Positions 16,005-23,666 of a stretch of DNA of 32,342 bases are shown here, piece after piece. Source of the stretch: DATFKA01 sp042095835 (GTDB lineage: Bacteria; Bacteroidota; Bacteroidia; Chitinophagales; Saprospiraceae). The notes below the pieces were generated by a model. The model was not told the origin of the DNA. It was given only the letters and a program-made list of their open reading frames with translations, and did not search any database. A program made the translations under genes and the position numbers. Numbering within the stretch: the first letter of the stretch is position 1; each line of letters begins with the position of its first letter. Location: contig JBELML010000068.1 in NCBI GenBank assembly GCA_042095835.1, positions 1 to 32,342 on the forward strand. The letters run 5' to 3'.

Positions 16005-17690
16005 TCAACAAGTAAAAATCTGGCTCAAAATTTTGGAGGTAATCAAATAAGTAGGCTGCACGCCATCTATTCCTAAGCTACCGCTTGCTAGTGTACTTCC
16101 TGTCTCTAATGGATTATCAGAGGCGTAGTAGGCATACATCAGGCGGACATCTGGGCTAATAGTACCCCGAATTTGCGAAGCTGCCTGGATGGCTTTTTGG
16201 TAGTGCGCACCTTCCATTTCTAGGCCCACTGCCTCCCAGGAGGATTCTAAAAAAAACCTTAGAATCTCGCGATTTTGTAGTGAGGTACCTAATACAGTAA
16301 TCATTGGCCCTTCAAACACCTCGAGTCCGTATCCTTCAAAGTCTTCTTTAGTGAACATATTTTTCAAGGGATAGTTATCTGCTGTTCCCTCAAAAACGTG
16401 GGCGGTGGCCACCATTAAATCGCCCTTTCCACCTTGCAGAATACCAGCTTTCCCCATGACAGCTATGCTTTGTACGTGGAGCTTCCGCCCTTTATAGGGC
16501 TTGAGTAGTTCATCCATGGTTTCATAGGCTTGCTCGCCGAAGGCATAATCCATGATAATAATGACTGGCTTTTGTTGTCTGACTATATCTGGCTGACAAG
16601 TGATCTCTGGTGGCAACAAGTCGGGATCGATCTGAGCGGTATCCAGAATTTGCACAGAGATATTTGTTCCAGTGATATCATCGATTTGAGTAAGGCCGTG
16701 TCTGTTGGCGTATTTTTTTATAATAGCTCTTTCTTTCTGAGAATCTTCCAAGCTGAGGAACTTTGCCAAGTCTTCGAGGCTGTTACCTTTTGCCTTTTCT
16801 CCCAAGGCAGCGATACCATAGACCGTGTTCATCACGCTATGCAAATTGGCGCTGATAATATGTATAGGGCGATCGAGCAGTTGCTCTTCTTCCAAAAAAG
16901 ACTTGACATTGTTTGCCCAGGCTTCGCCGTAGTGGTGGTGACCAATACGCTCCCTTAGTGCAGACGAAAAGGAAATCACTCTATCTTCGTCGGCTTCCAT
17001 CTCCTGGTGAGATCGACGACCTAGCCAATAAGTAATATGAAATAAGCTATTGACTTTCTCATCATTTTGAAATCGCTCGCAGGCATCTACTGTTTCTTGG
17101 TAGGTACGTCCCAAAATAGTACTCAAATAAGTGTAAGCCACCTCTAGATTAAATTCTTCGCCCTCCTTTTCGAGTTGTACGATTTTCTCTAGCATGGTCC
17201 ACTCCCTGGTCATTTCCTCGTTGTGGTCAATGATATTTTCCCTGATTTTCTCTGCCTCAACGTACATAAAGGTGAGGTGGGTGAGGATATCGTAAATATC
17301 GCTGCGGCCGCGGGTCATTTCTATGAATATCTGCTCTTCATCGATACGATAGCTTTTGCGGCGACGTTTGTTGGGAACGATAGGCTCGAATTTGGTATTT
17401 TCTAAACCCTCTCTACTTACTAATTTGATAAATCTACATTCTTCAATGCCTTTAGGCAGGCGTTGGAATACATAGAACAAACCATTCAATTCTACCTTTT
17501 CAGGATCACTGATCGAGCCATATATTTCTGGTCTCAAGACCATCAAAGCATCTCTGATTGCTTCACCAGAAACACCAAGTGGCTTATAAAAACCTCGGAT
17601 GAAGAGGTGTCGCATAGCAATGTATAAGGTTTGGACTGCTGATCTGGACTCTTGGGCTCGAGTACGTTTGGTAGGCAGCGGTTGGGTCAT
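16005..17690 (-). CDS. DUF6909-like conserved Bacteroidota protein
   Basis: A 561-aa cytoplasmic protein with no signal peptide or membrane segment; I associate it, with moderate confidence, with the DUF6909 family. Residues about 1-230 are helical and charged (RAQESRSAVQTLYIAMRHLF, then TRGRSDIYDILTHLTFMYVEAEKIRENI). The middle has an Asn-rich IHIISANLHSVMNTVYG segment. The C-terminal third resembles the nucleoside phosphorylase fold in places: KGDLMVATAHVFEGTADNYP, then GPMITVLGTSLQ and VGLEMEGAHYQKAIQAA, which recalls the catalytic MEG/EMEGA segment of PNP/MTA nucleosidases. The ATG at 17690 is preferred over the TTG at 17708, because a good promoter ends 16 bp upstream of it. The function is unknown. 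Confidence 0.75.
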   Translation of the reverse strand: MTQPLPTKRTRAQESRSAVQTLYIAMRHLFIRGFYKPLGVSGEAIRDALMVLRPEIYGSISDPEKVELNGLFYVFQRLPKGIEECRFIKLVSREGLENTKFEPIVPNKRRRKSYRIDEEQIFIEMTRGRSDIYDILTHLTFMYVEAEKIRENIIDHNEEMTREWTMLEKIVQLEKEGEEFNLEVAYTYLSTILGRTYQETVDACERFQNDEKVNSLFHITYWLGRRSHQEMEADEDRVISFSSALRERIGHHHYGEAWANNVKSFLEEEQLLDRPIHIISANLHSVMNTVYGIAALGEKAKGNSLEDLAKFLSLEDSQKERAIIKKYANRHGLTQIDDITGTNISVQILDTAQIDPDLLPPEITCQPDIVRQQKPVIIIMDYAFGEQAYETMDELLKPYKGRKLHVQSIAVMGKAGILQGGKGDLMVATAHVFEGTADNYPLKNMFTKEDFEGYGLEVFEGPMITVLGTSLQNREILRFFLESSWEAVGLEMEGAHYQKAIQAASQIRGTISPDVRLMYAYYASDNPLETGSTLASGSLGIDGVQPTYLITSKILSQIFTC

Positions 17691-17705
17691 ATCAGAAATT
17701 TCGAA

Positions 17706-17739
17706 CAAAGATAAGAAATCGTAGGCTTACAAGAAACAA
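17706..17739 (-). promoter_or_regulatory. Bacteroidota promoter for the DUF6909-like gene
   Basis: On the minus strand, TTG (complement of 17737-17739) is followed after 23 bp by TATCTTTG (complement of 17706-17713), an exact TAnnTTTG. The ATG at 17690 is 16 bp further on. An alternative TTG (17730-17732) gives a 16-bp spacer. The position makes ATG 17690, rather than the upstream TTG, the likely start. Confidence 0.6.
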
Positions 17740-17762
17740 AAGGCCTCTGGGAGATGTGGGAA

Positions 17763-17798
17763 TAAAAAAAGCCAAGACTATCACGAAGATATCTTGGC
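17763..17798 (-). terminator. Intrinsic terminator of the candidate small RNA
   Basis: On the minus strand, GCCAAGA and TCTTGGC arms (7 bp) enclose an inner TATC/GATA stem with loop TTCGT, followed directly by seven T residues. This is a textbook rho-independent terminator reading leftwards. Confidence 0.75.
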
Positions 17799-17904
17799 AA
17801 ATCTACCCCTTCACTATTAAAATATAGCTCTTAAATAACTCACATTATTTAATGTGTGCGCGAAAATATTCTTTATTAGATTAACCTCTCTAAGCTCTTT
17901 CTGA
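17764..17904 (-). ncRNA. Candidate small RNA with its own promoter and terminator
   Basis: A minus-strand promoter (TTG at 17940-17938, 20-bp spacer, TATATTTG at 17917-17910) is followed about 140 nt later by a strong intrinsic terminator (17763-17798). The stretch between has no ORF beyond a few codons in any frame. It contains a perfect 16-bp palindrome (CACATTATTTAATGTG, 17841-17856), which would form an internal hairpin, and two AAGAGCT repeats. The unit is separate from the genes on both sides: the gene upstream has its own terminator at 18101-18133, and the gene downstream has its own promoter. I could not match it to a known RNA family. The call rests on signals alone. Confidence 0.4.
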
Positions 17905-17909
17905 TGATA

Positions 17910-17940
17910 CAAATATAGGATAGACTATAAGAGCAGGCAA
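17910..17940 (-). promoter_or_regulatory. Orphan Bacteroidota promoter (TTG-N20-TATATTTG)
   Basis: On the minus strand, TTG (complement of 17938-17940) is followed after 20 bp by TATATTTG (complement of 17910-17917). Both half-sites and the spacing fit the consensus, yet no coding region follows before the terminator at 17763-17798. The DNA from 17941 to 18100 is very AT-rich and I see nothing else in it. Confidence 0.55.
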
Positions 17941-18100
17941 GAACATATTTTCAAAAAAATCAATAATCATGATTGACAACCAAGCAAAATTTAACCAATA
18001 TTAAATCATAAAACACTGTAAAATAGTAATTTAAAAATACATATTATGATTAAAAATATTCAATTTACACATAAAATCAAGAACAAATTTTATTTGGGAT

Positions 18101-18133
18101 AAAAAATAGAGGCTCCAAAATGGAAACCTCTAT
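18101..18133 (-). terminator. Intrinsic terminator of the dockerin-like gene
   Basis: Arms ATAGAGG (18106-18112) and CCTCTAT (18127-18133), with an inner TCC/GGA pairing across a small internal loop, are followed on the minus strand by T6 (the A-run at 18101-18106). It lies about 65 bp beyond the stop of the leftward 18200-19303 gene. Confidence 0.7.
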
Positions 18134-18199
18134 GCTCATGGGACTATGAGAGTGGCTCGAAGGCCACAACCGGGATTTAGGAAATAAACACAACCAAAC

Positions 18200-19303
18200 T
18201 CAATGTATGAAAACTTTCCTTGAATACAGGCCTTGATCCGTTCTGATAAAAGCTAGAAAAAGGCCTGACGTCAAGTCTTTTACACTCATTTTATAAGACT
18301 GTATAGGACCTGAAAAAGTCACATGTTTTATTTCATTTCCAAAAGTATTGAATAATTGCAGGCTGACCAAATTATTATCCAACGCTAACACATTAAAATT
18401 TATGTAATTTTTAGTGGGATTAGGAAAGACTTGCAGTAAATTATCTTGATTAAAAAGGTCCTTTGTATTCGTCACCAAAAGACCCACATTTAAGTTTTTG
18501 CGGATCGTTTGAGGAGAGCGCAAATTCGGACCAATCAGGCGAATACTATCTATAGCGATAGTCAATGTATCCTGATTTATGGGTTCAAAAATTATATCCT
18601 CCATCACCACCGAACCTCCCAAAATGGTACCTTCTCCACGAATCGGTTGTTGGTCTATTCTAGTGATCGCTACATAGGCTTCTCCTAGCTCAGGATCATC
18701 TCGTAAAAAGACGGCAAATGCCGTATCAGATTCCGACTTTTTGATCCAACTATCTGCCAACAATTCGAGGTCTAATCCTCCATCAACTAGCGTAGGGTCG
18801 TAAAAAAGTCGAAATGAAATACCATAGAAATCTTCTACGGGTGCTACTGCATTCCCAAGACGTATACTAAAATCAAAAGACTCTCCACCACTAAGCAAAT
18901 TCGGAATAGAGGTCTCGAGCGAAATAGGTACAATTCGAGCATCAGGATCAATTGGAAAACTAGGCTCTGGTAATACACTATCGTGTAGCAAACCAAAATG
19001 CGGTATAATTCCATCAATGAAATCGGTCCGATTGACGATACCGTCTCCGTTGGCATCAGCGTAGATATAATTCGTGGAATCGGGAAAGAAATCAGTCCAC
19101 AGGGTATCAACGGGCCATCCGACAAATAAGGTATCAACTTTGTTTCTTAGAGGTCCAGTTGATCCGAAGGCAATTCCCCAAGAGAGGACGTCTACCTCAT
19201 TGACAATACCGTTGTTATTGATATCACCGGGCCATACGATCGCTTTTTGCGCATGACCTATGCCTGTACATAGAAGGAATAGAGGTAGTAAGATATGTTT
19301 CAT
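18200..19303 (-). CDS. Secreted protein with dockerin-like Ca-binding repeats and T9SS sorting domain
   Basis: A 367-aa exported protein. Residues 1-19 are a signal peptide (MKHILLPLFLLCTGIGHAQ). Two dockerin/EF-like calcium loops follow: GDINNNGIVNEVDVLSWG (27-44) and ADANGDGIVNRTDFIDG (82-98), separated by about 35 residues as in a type I dockerin with a long insert. Residues about 125-270 are beta-rich and resemble a cohesin-like or Ig-like domain (FSIRLGNAVAPVEDFYGISF, then GEGTILGGSVVMEDIIFEP). Residues about 290-367 are a type A T9SS C-terminal domain (QVFPNPTKNYINF, then SGLFLAFIRTDQGLYSRKVFIH). It is likely surface-attached or released. A terminator lies downstream at 18101-18133. Its partners are unknown. 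Confidence 0.88.
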   Translation of the reverse strand: MKHILLPLFLLCTGIGHAQKAIVWPGDINNNGIVNEVDVLSWGIAFGSTGPLRNKVDTLFVGWPVDTLWTDFFPDSTNYIYADANGDGIVNRTDFIDGIIPHFGLLHDSVLPEPSFPIDPDARIVPISLETSIPNLLSGGESFDFSIRLGNAVAPVEDFYGISFRLFYDPTLVDGGLDLELLADSWIKKSESDTAFAVFLRDDPELGEAYVAITRIDQQPIRGEGTILGGSVVMEDIIFEPINQDTLTIAIDSIRLIGPNLRSPQTIRKNLNVGLLVTNTKDLFNQDNLLQVFPNPTKNYINFNVLALDNNLVSLQLFNTFGNEIKHVTFSGPIQSYKMSVKDLTSGLFLAFIRTDQGLYSRKVFIH

Positions 19304-19483
19304 GTAGTTTTCCAGGATTATCTTGATATAGGACTAAAATAGTAAGAATGCGTCACTATTCTTAGAACTTTTTTCGTTATTTTTCACCCACTTAAAATTC
19401 CAATTCTCCAAAGCATGCATCAAACCTACTCACAAATAACTGAAAATCAGCATCTCATTATTTCATATTAATTTTATTTTAAT

Positions 19484-20908
19484 TTGAATACCCAAAAAAT
19501 CAATAAAAAAAATAAACTAACAAGTCTATTAAGTAAACTTGATCGTCGAGAGTGGCAACGCCTACACGACTATATTGCCAGTCCTTATTTTAACAAAAGA
19601 AAAGAGGTCTTATTGCTTTACGAATACTTTTTGAGTCAATCGGAAGATCAGGCCTTCCTAAATGCTGATAAAATAAGCTGCTATCGCCACATCTTTGGCA
19701 ATGCTCCTTATGATGATAAACAAATGGCTTATTTGTATAATTACCTTGTACAGTTAATTGAAAACTTTCTGACACTAGAGCATTTTGAGGAGGATACGGC
19801 CTTAAAATATCGTATCAAATTAGATGCATTGGTAGAAAAAGGCTTGGAAAAGCATTACAATTTCCATCTAAAAAAAGCAGAAAAACAACTTCAACCACCA
19901 ATAAAAAGACGTGGGCAATTCTGGAGAGATGCTTTTCGTCTAAGAGAAGTGGAAGCCCAGACCTTTATTGGCTTAGGCCCTCGACAATATTCAGAAAGCT
20001 TCCAAAGACTTTCGTATGCATTAGACGACTATTATTGTTATGAAAAACTAAGGTACACCAGCGCCATGCTGAATATCGAAGGAATTGGCGCAGAAAAATA
20101 CACCATTCGCTTCATGGACAATATCATTCAGCATGTTGAAAGTCAAGAGGATATTGATTACCATCTAAACATTTTCTATCAGATTTATTTGTGCCTTACT
20201 CAGACAGACAATAAGGCGACCTACTTCAAACTGAAAGCATTGATCTTGCAGTACAAGGAGGCTTTCCACGAAGACGAGCTGAGAGATATTATCCGCTTTG
20301 CTATTAATATTTGTGCGAGAAATATCCGAAAAGGTAATACCGAATTCTATGGAGAAGCACTAGAATTGTACCTGATTGAGATAGACAACAAGCCTTATGA
20401 GCCCGGCGACTATCTTTCTACTCGAACCTTTAACAATATTGTCACGCTGGCCCTTCGTTTAAAACGACACGACTGGTTGGAGTCTTTCATTCAATCATAT
20501 GCACTACAGCTACATCCTAAGTTGAGAGATGACAGCATGAATTACAGCATGGCTCAACTTGCCTTTAACCGAGAGGACTTCGATACGGTATTACAACGGA
20601 TTAACCAGATGAAATTTAATGATCCTCAATATTATCTTGGATCGAGGGTCATGCTCATTAAGTCTTTTTATGCTTTAGACGAATATGACTCCTTGAGTTC
20701 ACAACTGGCTTCTTTTGTGATGTTTTTGCGGAGAAACAAAAAGATATCTGCGGACTATAAGAAAACCTTTCTCAATTTTTGCTCTCTATTGCATTTGATA
20801 TTACGCAGTAAGCCAGGAAAAAAAGACATTGTGCTTGAAAAAATTCAAGAGACTAAGCAAAAAATTGAAGGGCCCTGGCTACTAAAAGTGGCAACAGAGA
20901 TATTATAA
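19484..20908 (+). CDS. Conserved helical-repeat protein with SPYFNK motif, unknown function
   Basis: A 474-aa cytoplasmic, mostly alpha-helical protein with no membrane segment. The N-terminus LTSLLSKLDRREWQRLHDYIASPYFNKRKEVLLLYEYFL has a form (L..f..fl.SPYFNK...l..L) that I associate with paralogous hypothetical proteins of Saprospiria/Lewinella-type genomes. The rest is built of repeated helical pairs, TPR-like in spacing (LALRLKRHDWLESFIQSYALQL, MAQLAFNREDFDTVLQRINQMKF). The start is TTG: no ATG occurs before residue 81, which is well inside the conserved part. It is divergent from the dockerin-like gene and convergent with the ECF sigma gene. A scaffold or interaction role is possible but unproven. 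Confidence 0.75.
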   Translation: MNTQKINKKNKLTSLLSKLDRREWQRLHDYIASPYFNKRKEVLLLYEYFLSQSEDQAFLNADKISCYRHIFGNAPYDDKQMAYLYNYLVQLIENFLTLEHFEEDTALKYRIKLDALVEKGLEKHYNFHLKKAEKQLQPPIKRRGQFWRDAFRLREVEAQTFIGLGPRQYSESFQRLSYALDDYYCYEKLRYTSAMLNIEGIGAEKYTIRFMDNIIQHVESQEDIDYHLNIFYQIYLCLTQTDNKATYFKLKALILQYKEAFHEDELRDIIRFAINICARNIRKGNTEFYGEALELYLIEIDNKPYEPGDYLSTRTFNNIVTLALRLKRHDWLESFIQSYALQLHPKLRDDSMNYSMAQLAFNREDFDTVLQRINQMKFNDPQYYLGSRVMLIKSFYALDEYDSLSSQLASFVMFLRRNKKISADYKKTFLNFCSLLHLILRSKPGKKDIVLEKIQETKQKIEGPWLLKVATEIL

Positions 20909-20910
20909 AG

Positions 20911-20939
20911 AAAAAACCTCTTGCTTGGAGCCAGAGGTT
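20911..20939 (-). terminator. Intrinsic terminator for the ECF sigma gene
   Basis: AACCTCT (20915-20921) and AGAGGTT (20933-20939) form a 7-bp stem. On the minus strand it is followed by TTTT, from the A-run starting at 20911. It sits between two convergent genes, 35 bp past the sigma gene's stop codon. It could also stop rightward transcripts, though no T-run follows on that side. Confidence 0.6.
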
Positions 20940-20974
20940 TCAGGAATAGGTTCAGAATACAGTTTAAATTACAA

Positions 20975-21550
20975 TTATTGTAAGACGATTTCTTTTTCTT
21001 CGATCATTTTACGGATGTTGATCAAGGCATAACGCATTCTTCCTAGAGCAGTATTGATGCTCACGCGCGTTAATTTTGCAATCTCCTTGAAGCTCATATC
21101 CGCATAATGCCTTAATATAACGACTTCTCTTTGTTCTGGAGGTAACATATCGACCAACTTACGGATTTTATCATGCGTTTGACTGCGAATGATACCCTGT
21201 TCGGCATTCAGCTCGGGAGATTGTAATACATCGAAGATGTCGAATGTTTCGGTGGGAGATAATTTTGGACGACGTTTATTGCGTCTAAAATAGTCAACAC
21301 ACATATTATAGGATATACGCATTGCCCACTGAAGGAACTTACCTTCATGGTTATACTTCCCTTTGCGAAGGGTATCTATAATTTTTATGAAAACTTCTTG
21401 GAAGATATCCTCAGCCAAGCTTTGATCTTTGACAAAAAGATAGATCGAAGTATAAATTTTCTGTTGGTGGCGATTGAGAAGAATCTCGAACGCTTGATCA
21501 TTTCCGTTAAGATACTCAGCGATTAATTGCTGGTCGTTTAGAGACAACAT
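20975..21550 (-). CDS. ECF RNA polymerase sigma factor (sigma-70 family)
   Basis: A roughly 191-aa sigma factor with region 2 (about 20-90: AFEILLNRHQQKIYTSIYLFVKDQSLAEDIFQEVFIKIIDTLRKG, then GKFLQWAMRISYNMCVDYFRRNKRRP) and region 4 (about 130-180: LPPEQREVVILRHYADMSFKEIAKLTRVSINTALGRMRYAL). The sequence closely resembles an ECF sigma that I believe is conserved in single copy across Cytophagia and Saprospiria. No anti-sigma gene is adjacent. Two in-frame ATGs exist (21559 and 21550); I prefer MLSLNDQQL at 21550 because it matches the usual N-terminus of the group. A minus-strand TATATTTG lies about 145 bp upstream and could be its -7 element, implying a long leader. Confidence 0.92.
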   Translation of the reverse strand: MLSLNDQQLIAEYLNGNDQAFEILLNRHQQKIYTSIYLFVKDQSLAEDIFQEVFIKIIDTLRKGKYNHEGKFLQWAMRISYNMCVDYFRRNKRRPKLSPTETFDIFDVLQSPELNAEQGIIRSQTHDKIRKLVDMLPPEQREVVILRHYADMSFKEIAKLTRVSINTALGRMRYALINIRKMIEEKEIVLQ

Positions 21551-21559
21551 AACTTGCAT

Positions 21560-21860
21560 AACTAAAAAGTTTGTAAATGTAATGGGATTAAACCTTATGT
21601 AAAAACTTGTTTAGTGTAGAAGTCTTGTTGCTATAATCAAGTGTTTTGTTAGAAATGTATGACCAAAGAGGATAGATTATCTCTCTTCCTGCGTCAAATA
21701 TAAAGGCAATATTTTAATAATTACAGCGGTAGGAGTTCTTTTTTCAAGACATTAACAGTTCTTAACGCTTTCAATGCCGTTTATTGTACAAAAATCTGGA
21801 AAAACCTACAAAAATCGTTGAATACAAGAAGATAGCAGATCATTATTTGTCAAAAATCGA
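21560..21860. other. Intergenic region between ECF sigma and hemB
   Basis: AT-rich DNA of about 300 bp between two leftward genes, with no credible ORF. The only signal I can support is CAAATATA at 21695-21702, which reads TATATTTG on the minus strand and would serve the sigma gene. I see no clear TTG at -33 and no terminator hairpin for hemB. Confidence 0.4.
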
Positions 21861-22835
21861 CTAGCGGGCTGCCTGCAGCTGAGCAAAATCCTTGGCAAAA
21901 TAGGTAATAATGGCGTCTGTACCCGCTCTGCGAAGCGATAATAAGGTCTCCGGCATGGCTTTTTCATAGTCTAGCCAACCATTCTGGCAAGCGGCCAATA
22001 GCATGGCACACTCTCCACTCACATGGTAGGCCGCAATCGGCAAATCGGTATGATCCTTTAATAGTGCAATGACATCTAGATAGTTCAGAGCAGGTTTCAC
22101 CATCAGATAATCAGCGCCCTCCATGATATCTAGTTCTGCTTCGATTAATGCTTCTCGTTTATTGGCGGGATTCATTTGGTAGGTCTTTTTATCTCCCGCT
22201 TTAGGAGCAGAATCCAGCGCATCACGGAAAGGTCCGTAAAAGGCGCTAGCATATTTAGCAGTATATGACATGATGCCTGTATCAATATAGCCCGCCTCAT
22301 CCAAGGCCTCCCGCATGAAACCGACTCTACCATCCATCATATCGGAGGGCCCCAAAATATCAAACCCGGCCTGCGCCTGAGCTACACTCATTTTTGCTAG
22401 AATAGGTAAAGTCACATCATTCAGAATTTTACCATCTTCCACATAGCCATCGTGCCCATCAGAGCTATAGGGATCCATAGCTACATCACTGATCAAAGCA
22501 ATTTCTGGAAAGGCCTCCTTCAGTCGCTGTGCTGCTTTTAAATAAAAGTTGTCTTCCTGATAACTATAGGAAGCAATTTTATCTTTCAGGTCTTCTGCCA
22601 CCGCTGGAAACATGATAAACCTTTCCAAGCCTAAAGCTAAACAGGATTCTACTTCTTTCAACACCTCATCAATCGATAACCGAAAGGTACCAGGCAAGGA
22701 AGTCACTTCTGATCTGATTCCTTTTCCATCTACCAAAAAGATCGGTTGTATTAAGTGGTCTACGCTGAGGTGGGTCTCCTGCACTAAATTGCGTATAGCA
22801 GCGGATTGACGGTTGCGACGTGGTCTTCTGTTCAT
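21861..22835 (-). CDS. hemB: Delta-aminolevulinic acid dehydratase (porphobilinogen synthase)
   Basis: A 324-aa cytoplasmic enzyme that condenses two 5-aminolevulinate molecules to porphobilinogen in haem biosynthesis. The two active-site lysines are visible: Lys194 in SYTAKYAS and Lys247 in MVKPALNYLD (Schiff-base Lys). The metal-binding segment is DVAMDPYSSDGHDG (117-130), with Asp rather than the triple-Cys pattern, which places it in the Mg/K-dependent rather than the Zn-dependent class. Length and PSDMMDGRVGFMREAL are standard. It is the last gene of a leftward operon, only 18 bp downstream of the crotonase gene. Confidence 0.97.
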   Translation of the reverse strand: MNRRPRRNRQSAAIRNLVQETHLSVDHLIQPIFLVDGKGIRSEVTSLPGTFRLSIDEVLKEVESCLALGLERFIMFPAVAEDLKDKIASYSYQEDNFYLKAAQRLKEAFPEIALISDVAMDPYSSDGHDGYVEDGKILNDVTLPILAKMSVAQAQAGFDILGPSDMMDGRVGFMREALDEAGYIDTGIMSYTAKYASAFYGPFRDALDSAPKAGDKKTYQMNPANKREALIEAELDIMEGADYLMVKPALNYLDVIALLKDHTDLPIAAYHVSGECAMLLAACQNGWLDYEKAMPETLLSLRRAGTDAIITYFAKDFAQLQAAR

Positions 22836-22853
22836 GTAGTGATGTGTTGTTTT

Positions 22854-23633
22854 TTACTCTCCTTTGAAAAGAGGTGGCCTTTTTTCTGTAAAAGCCTGAA
22901 TGCCTTCTTTAAAATCGGCAGTACGACTGGCCGTACTTTGCAGCTCTGCCTCTATAGACAATTGCTTATCTAGATCACTATTATAGGAGTAAGCTAGGGC
23001 TTTTTTGGTTAGTGCCAGGGCCTTGGTAGGCATTTGGGCGAGCTTTTCTGCTAAGGCCCAACTGCTTTTCTCAAATGATCGACTTGTAAAACACTGGTAG
23101 ATCATGCCCATCGCCTGTGCTTCCTTGGCGCCAATTTTCTCACCCAGCATCATAAGTGCTGCCGCTTTCTGTGAGCCAATGAGTCGAGGTAAAAAGTAGG
23201 TACCTCCACTATCCGGAATCAGCCCAATATTAGTAAATGCCTGAATAAATGAAGCAGAATCTGCTGCAACGGTGATATCACAAGCCAGGGCGATATTCGC
23301 ACCCGCACCCGCAGCGACTCCGTTGACAGCACCCAAAACCGGCTTATCCAATTCGACAATCCTTTTGACAATAGGATTGAAATGCTCTGTAACAATATTA
23401 GAAAGGCTAGCGCCTTCAGCCAAAATCTCATTGATATCCTGGCCTGCACAAAAAGCTTTACCAGTACCCGTCAAGTAGACAGCGCGGATAGCGGAGTTCT
23501 CTTTGCACTCTTTCAATACCTCTTGTAGGCGAATCGCCATTGATCGATTGACACTATTATATACATCAGGTCTGTTGAGTACTATTTTCCCAACATTCTG
23601 TTCTACGCTGAATAAAACACTTTCATTTTCCAT
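22854..23633 (-). CDS. Enoyl-CoA hydratase/isomerase, PaaG-like
   Basis: A 259-aa crotonase-fold enzyme. The oxyanion-hole segments are KAFCAGQDINE and VNGVAAGAGANIALACD. The catalytic segment is IGLIPDSGGTYFLPRLIG, where Asp141 (ATG numbering) sits at the position of the catalytic Asp of PaaG (1,2-epoxyphenylacetyl-CoA isomerase) instead of the Glu of true hydratases. The fit to PaaG is good throughout, but no other paa gene is nearby, so a different acyl-CoA isomerase role remains possible. The start is ATG 23633; a GTG at 23642 would add three residues. It is the middle gene of an operon with an uncharacterised protein (33 bp upstream) and hemB. Confidence 0.88.
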   Translation of the reverse strand: MENESVLFSVEQNVGKIVLNRPDVYNSVNRSMAIRLQEVLKECKENSAIRAVYLTGTGKAFCAGQDINEILAEGASLSNIVTEHFNPIVKRIVELDKPVLGAVNGVAAGAGANIALACDITVAADSASFIQAFTNIGLIPDSGGTYFLPRLIGSQKAAALMMLGEKIGAKEAQAMGMIYQCFTSRSFEKSSWALAEKLAQMPTKALALTKKALAYSYNSDLDKQLSIEAELQSTASRTADFKEGIQAFTEKRPPLFKGE

Positions 23634-23666
23634 AAAAACCACTTCATTGATATCACTCTAATACCT

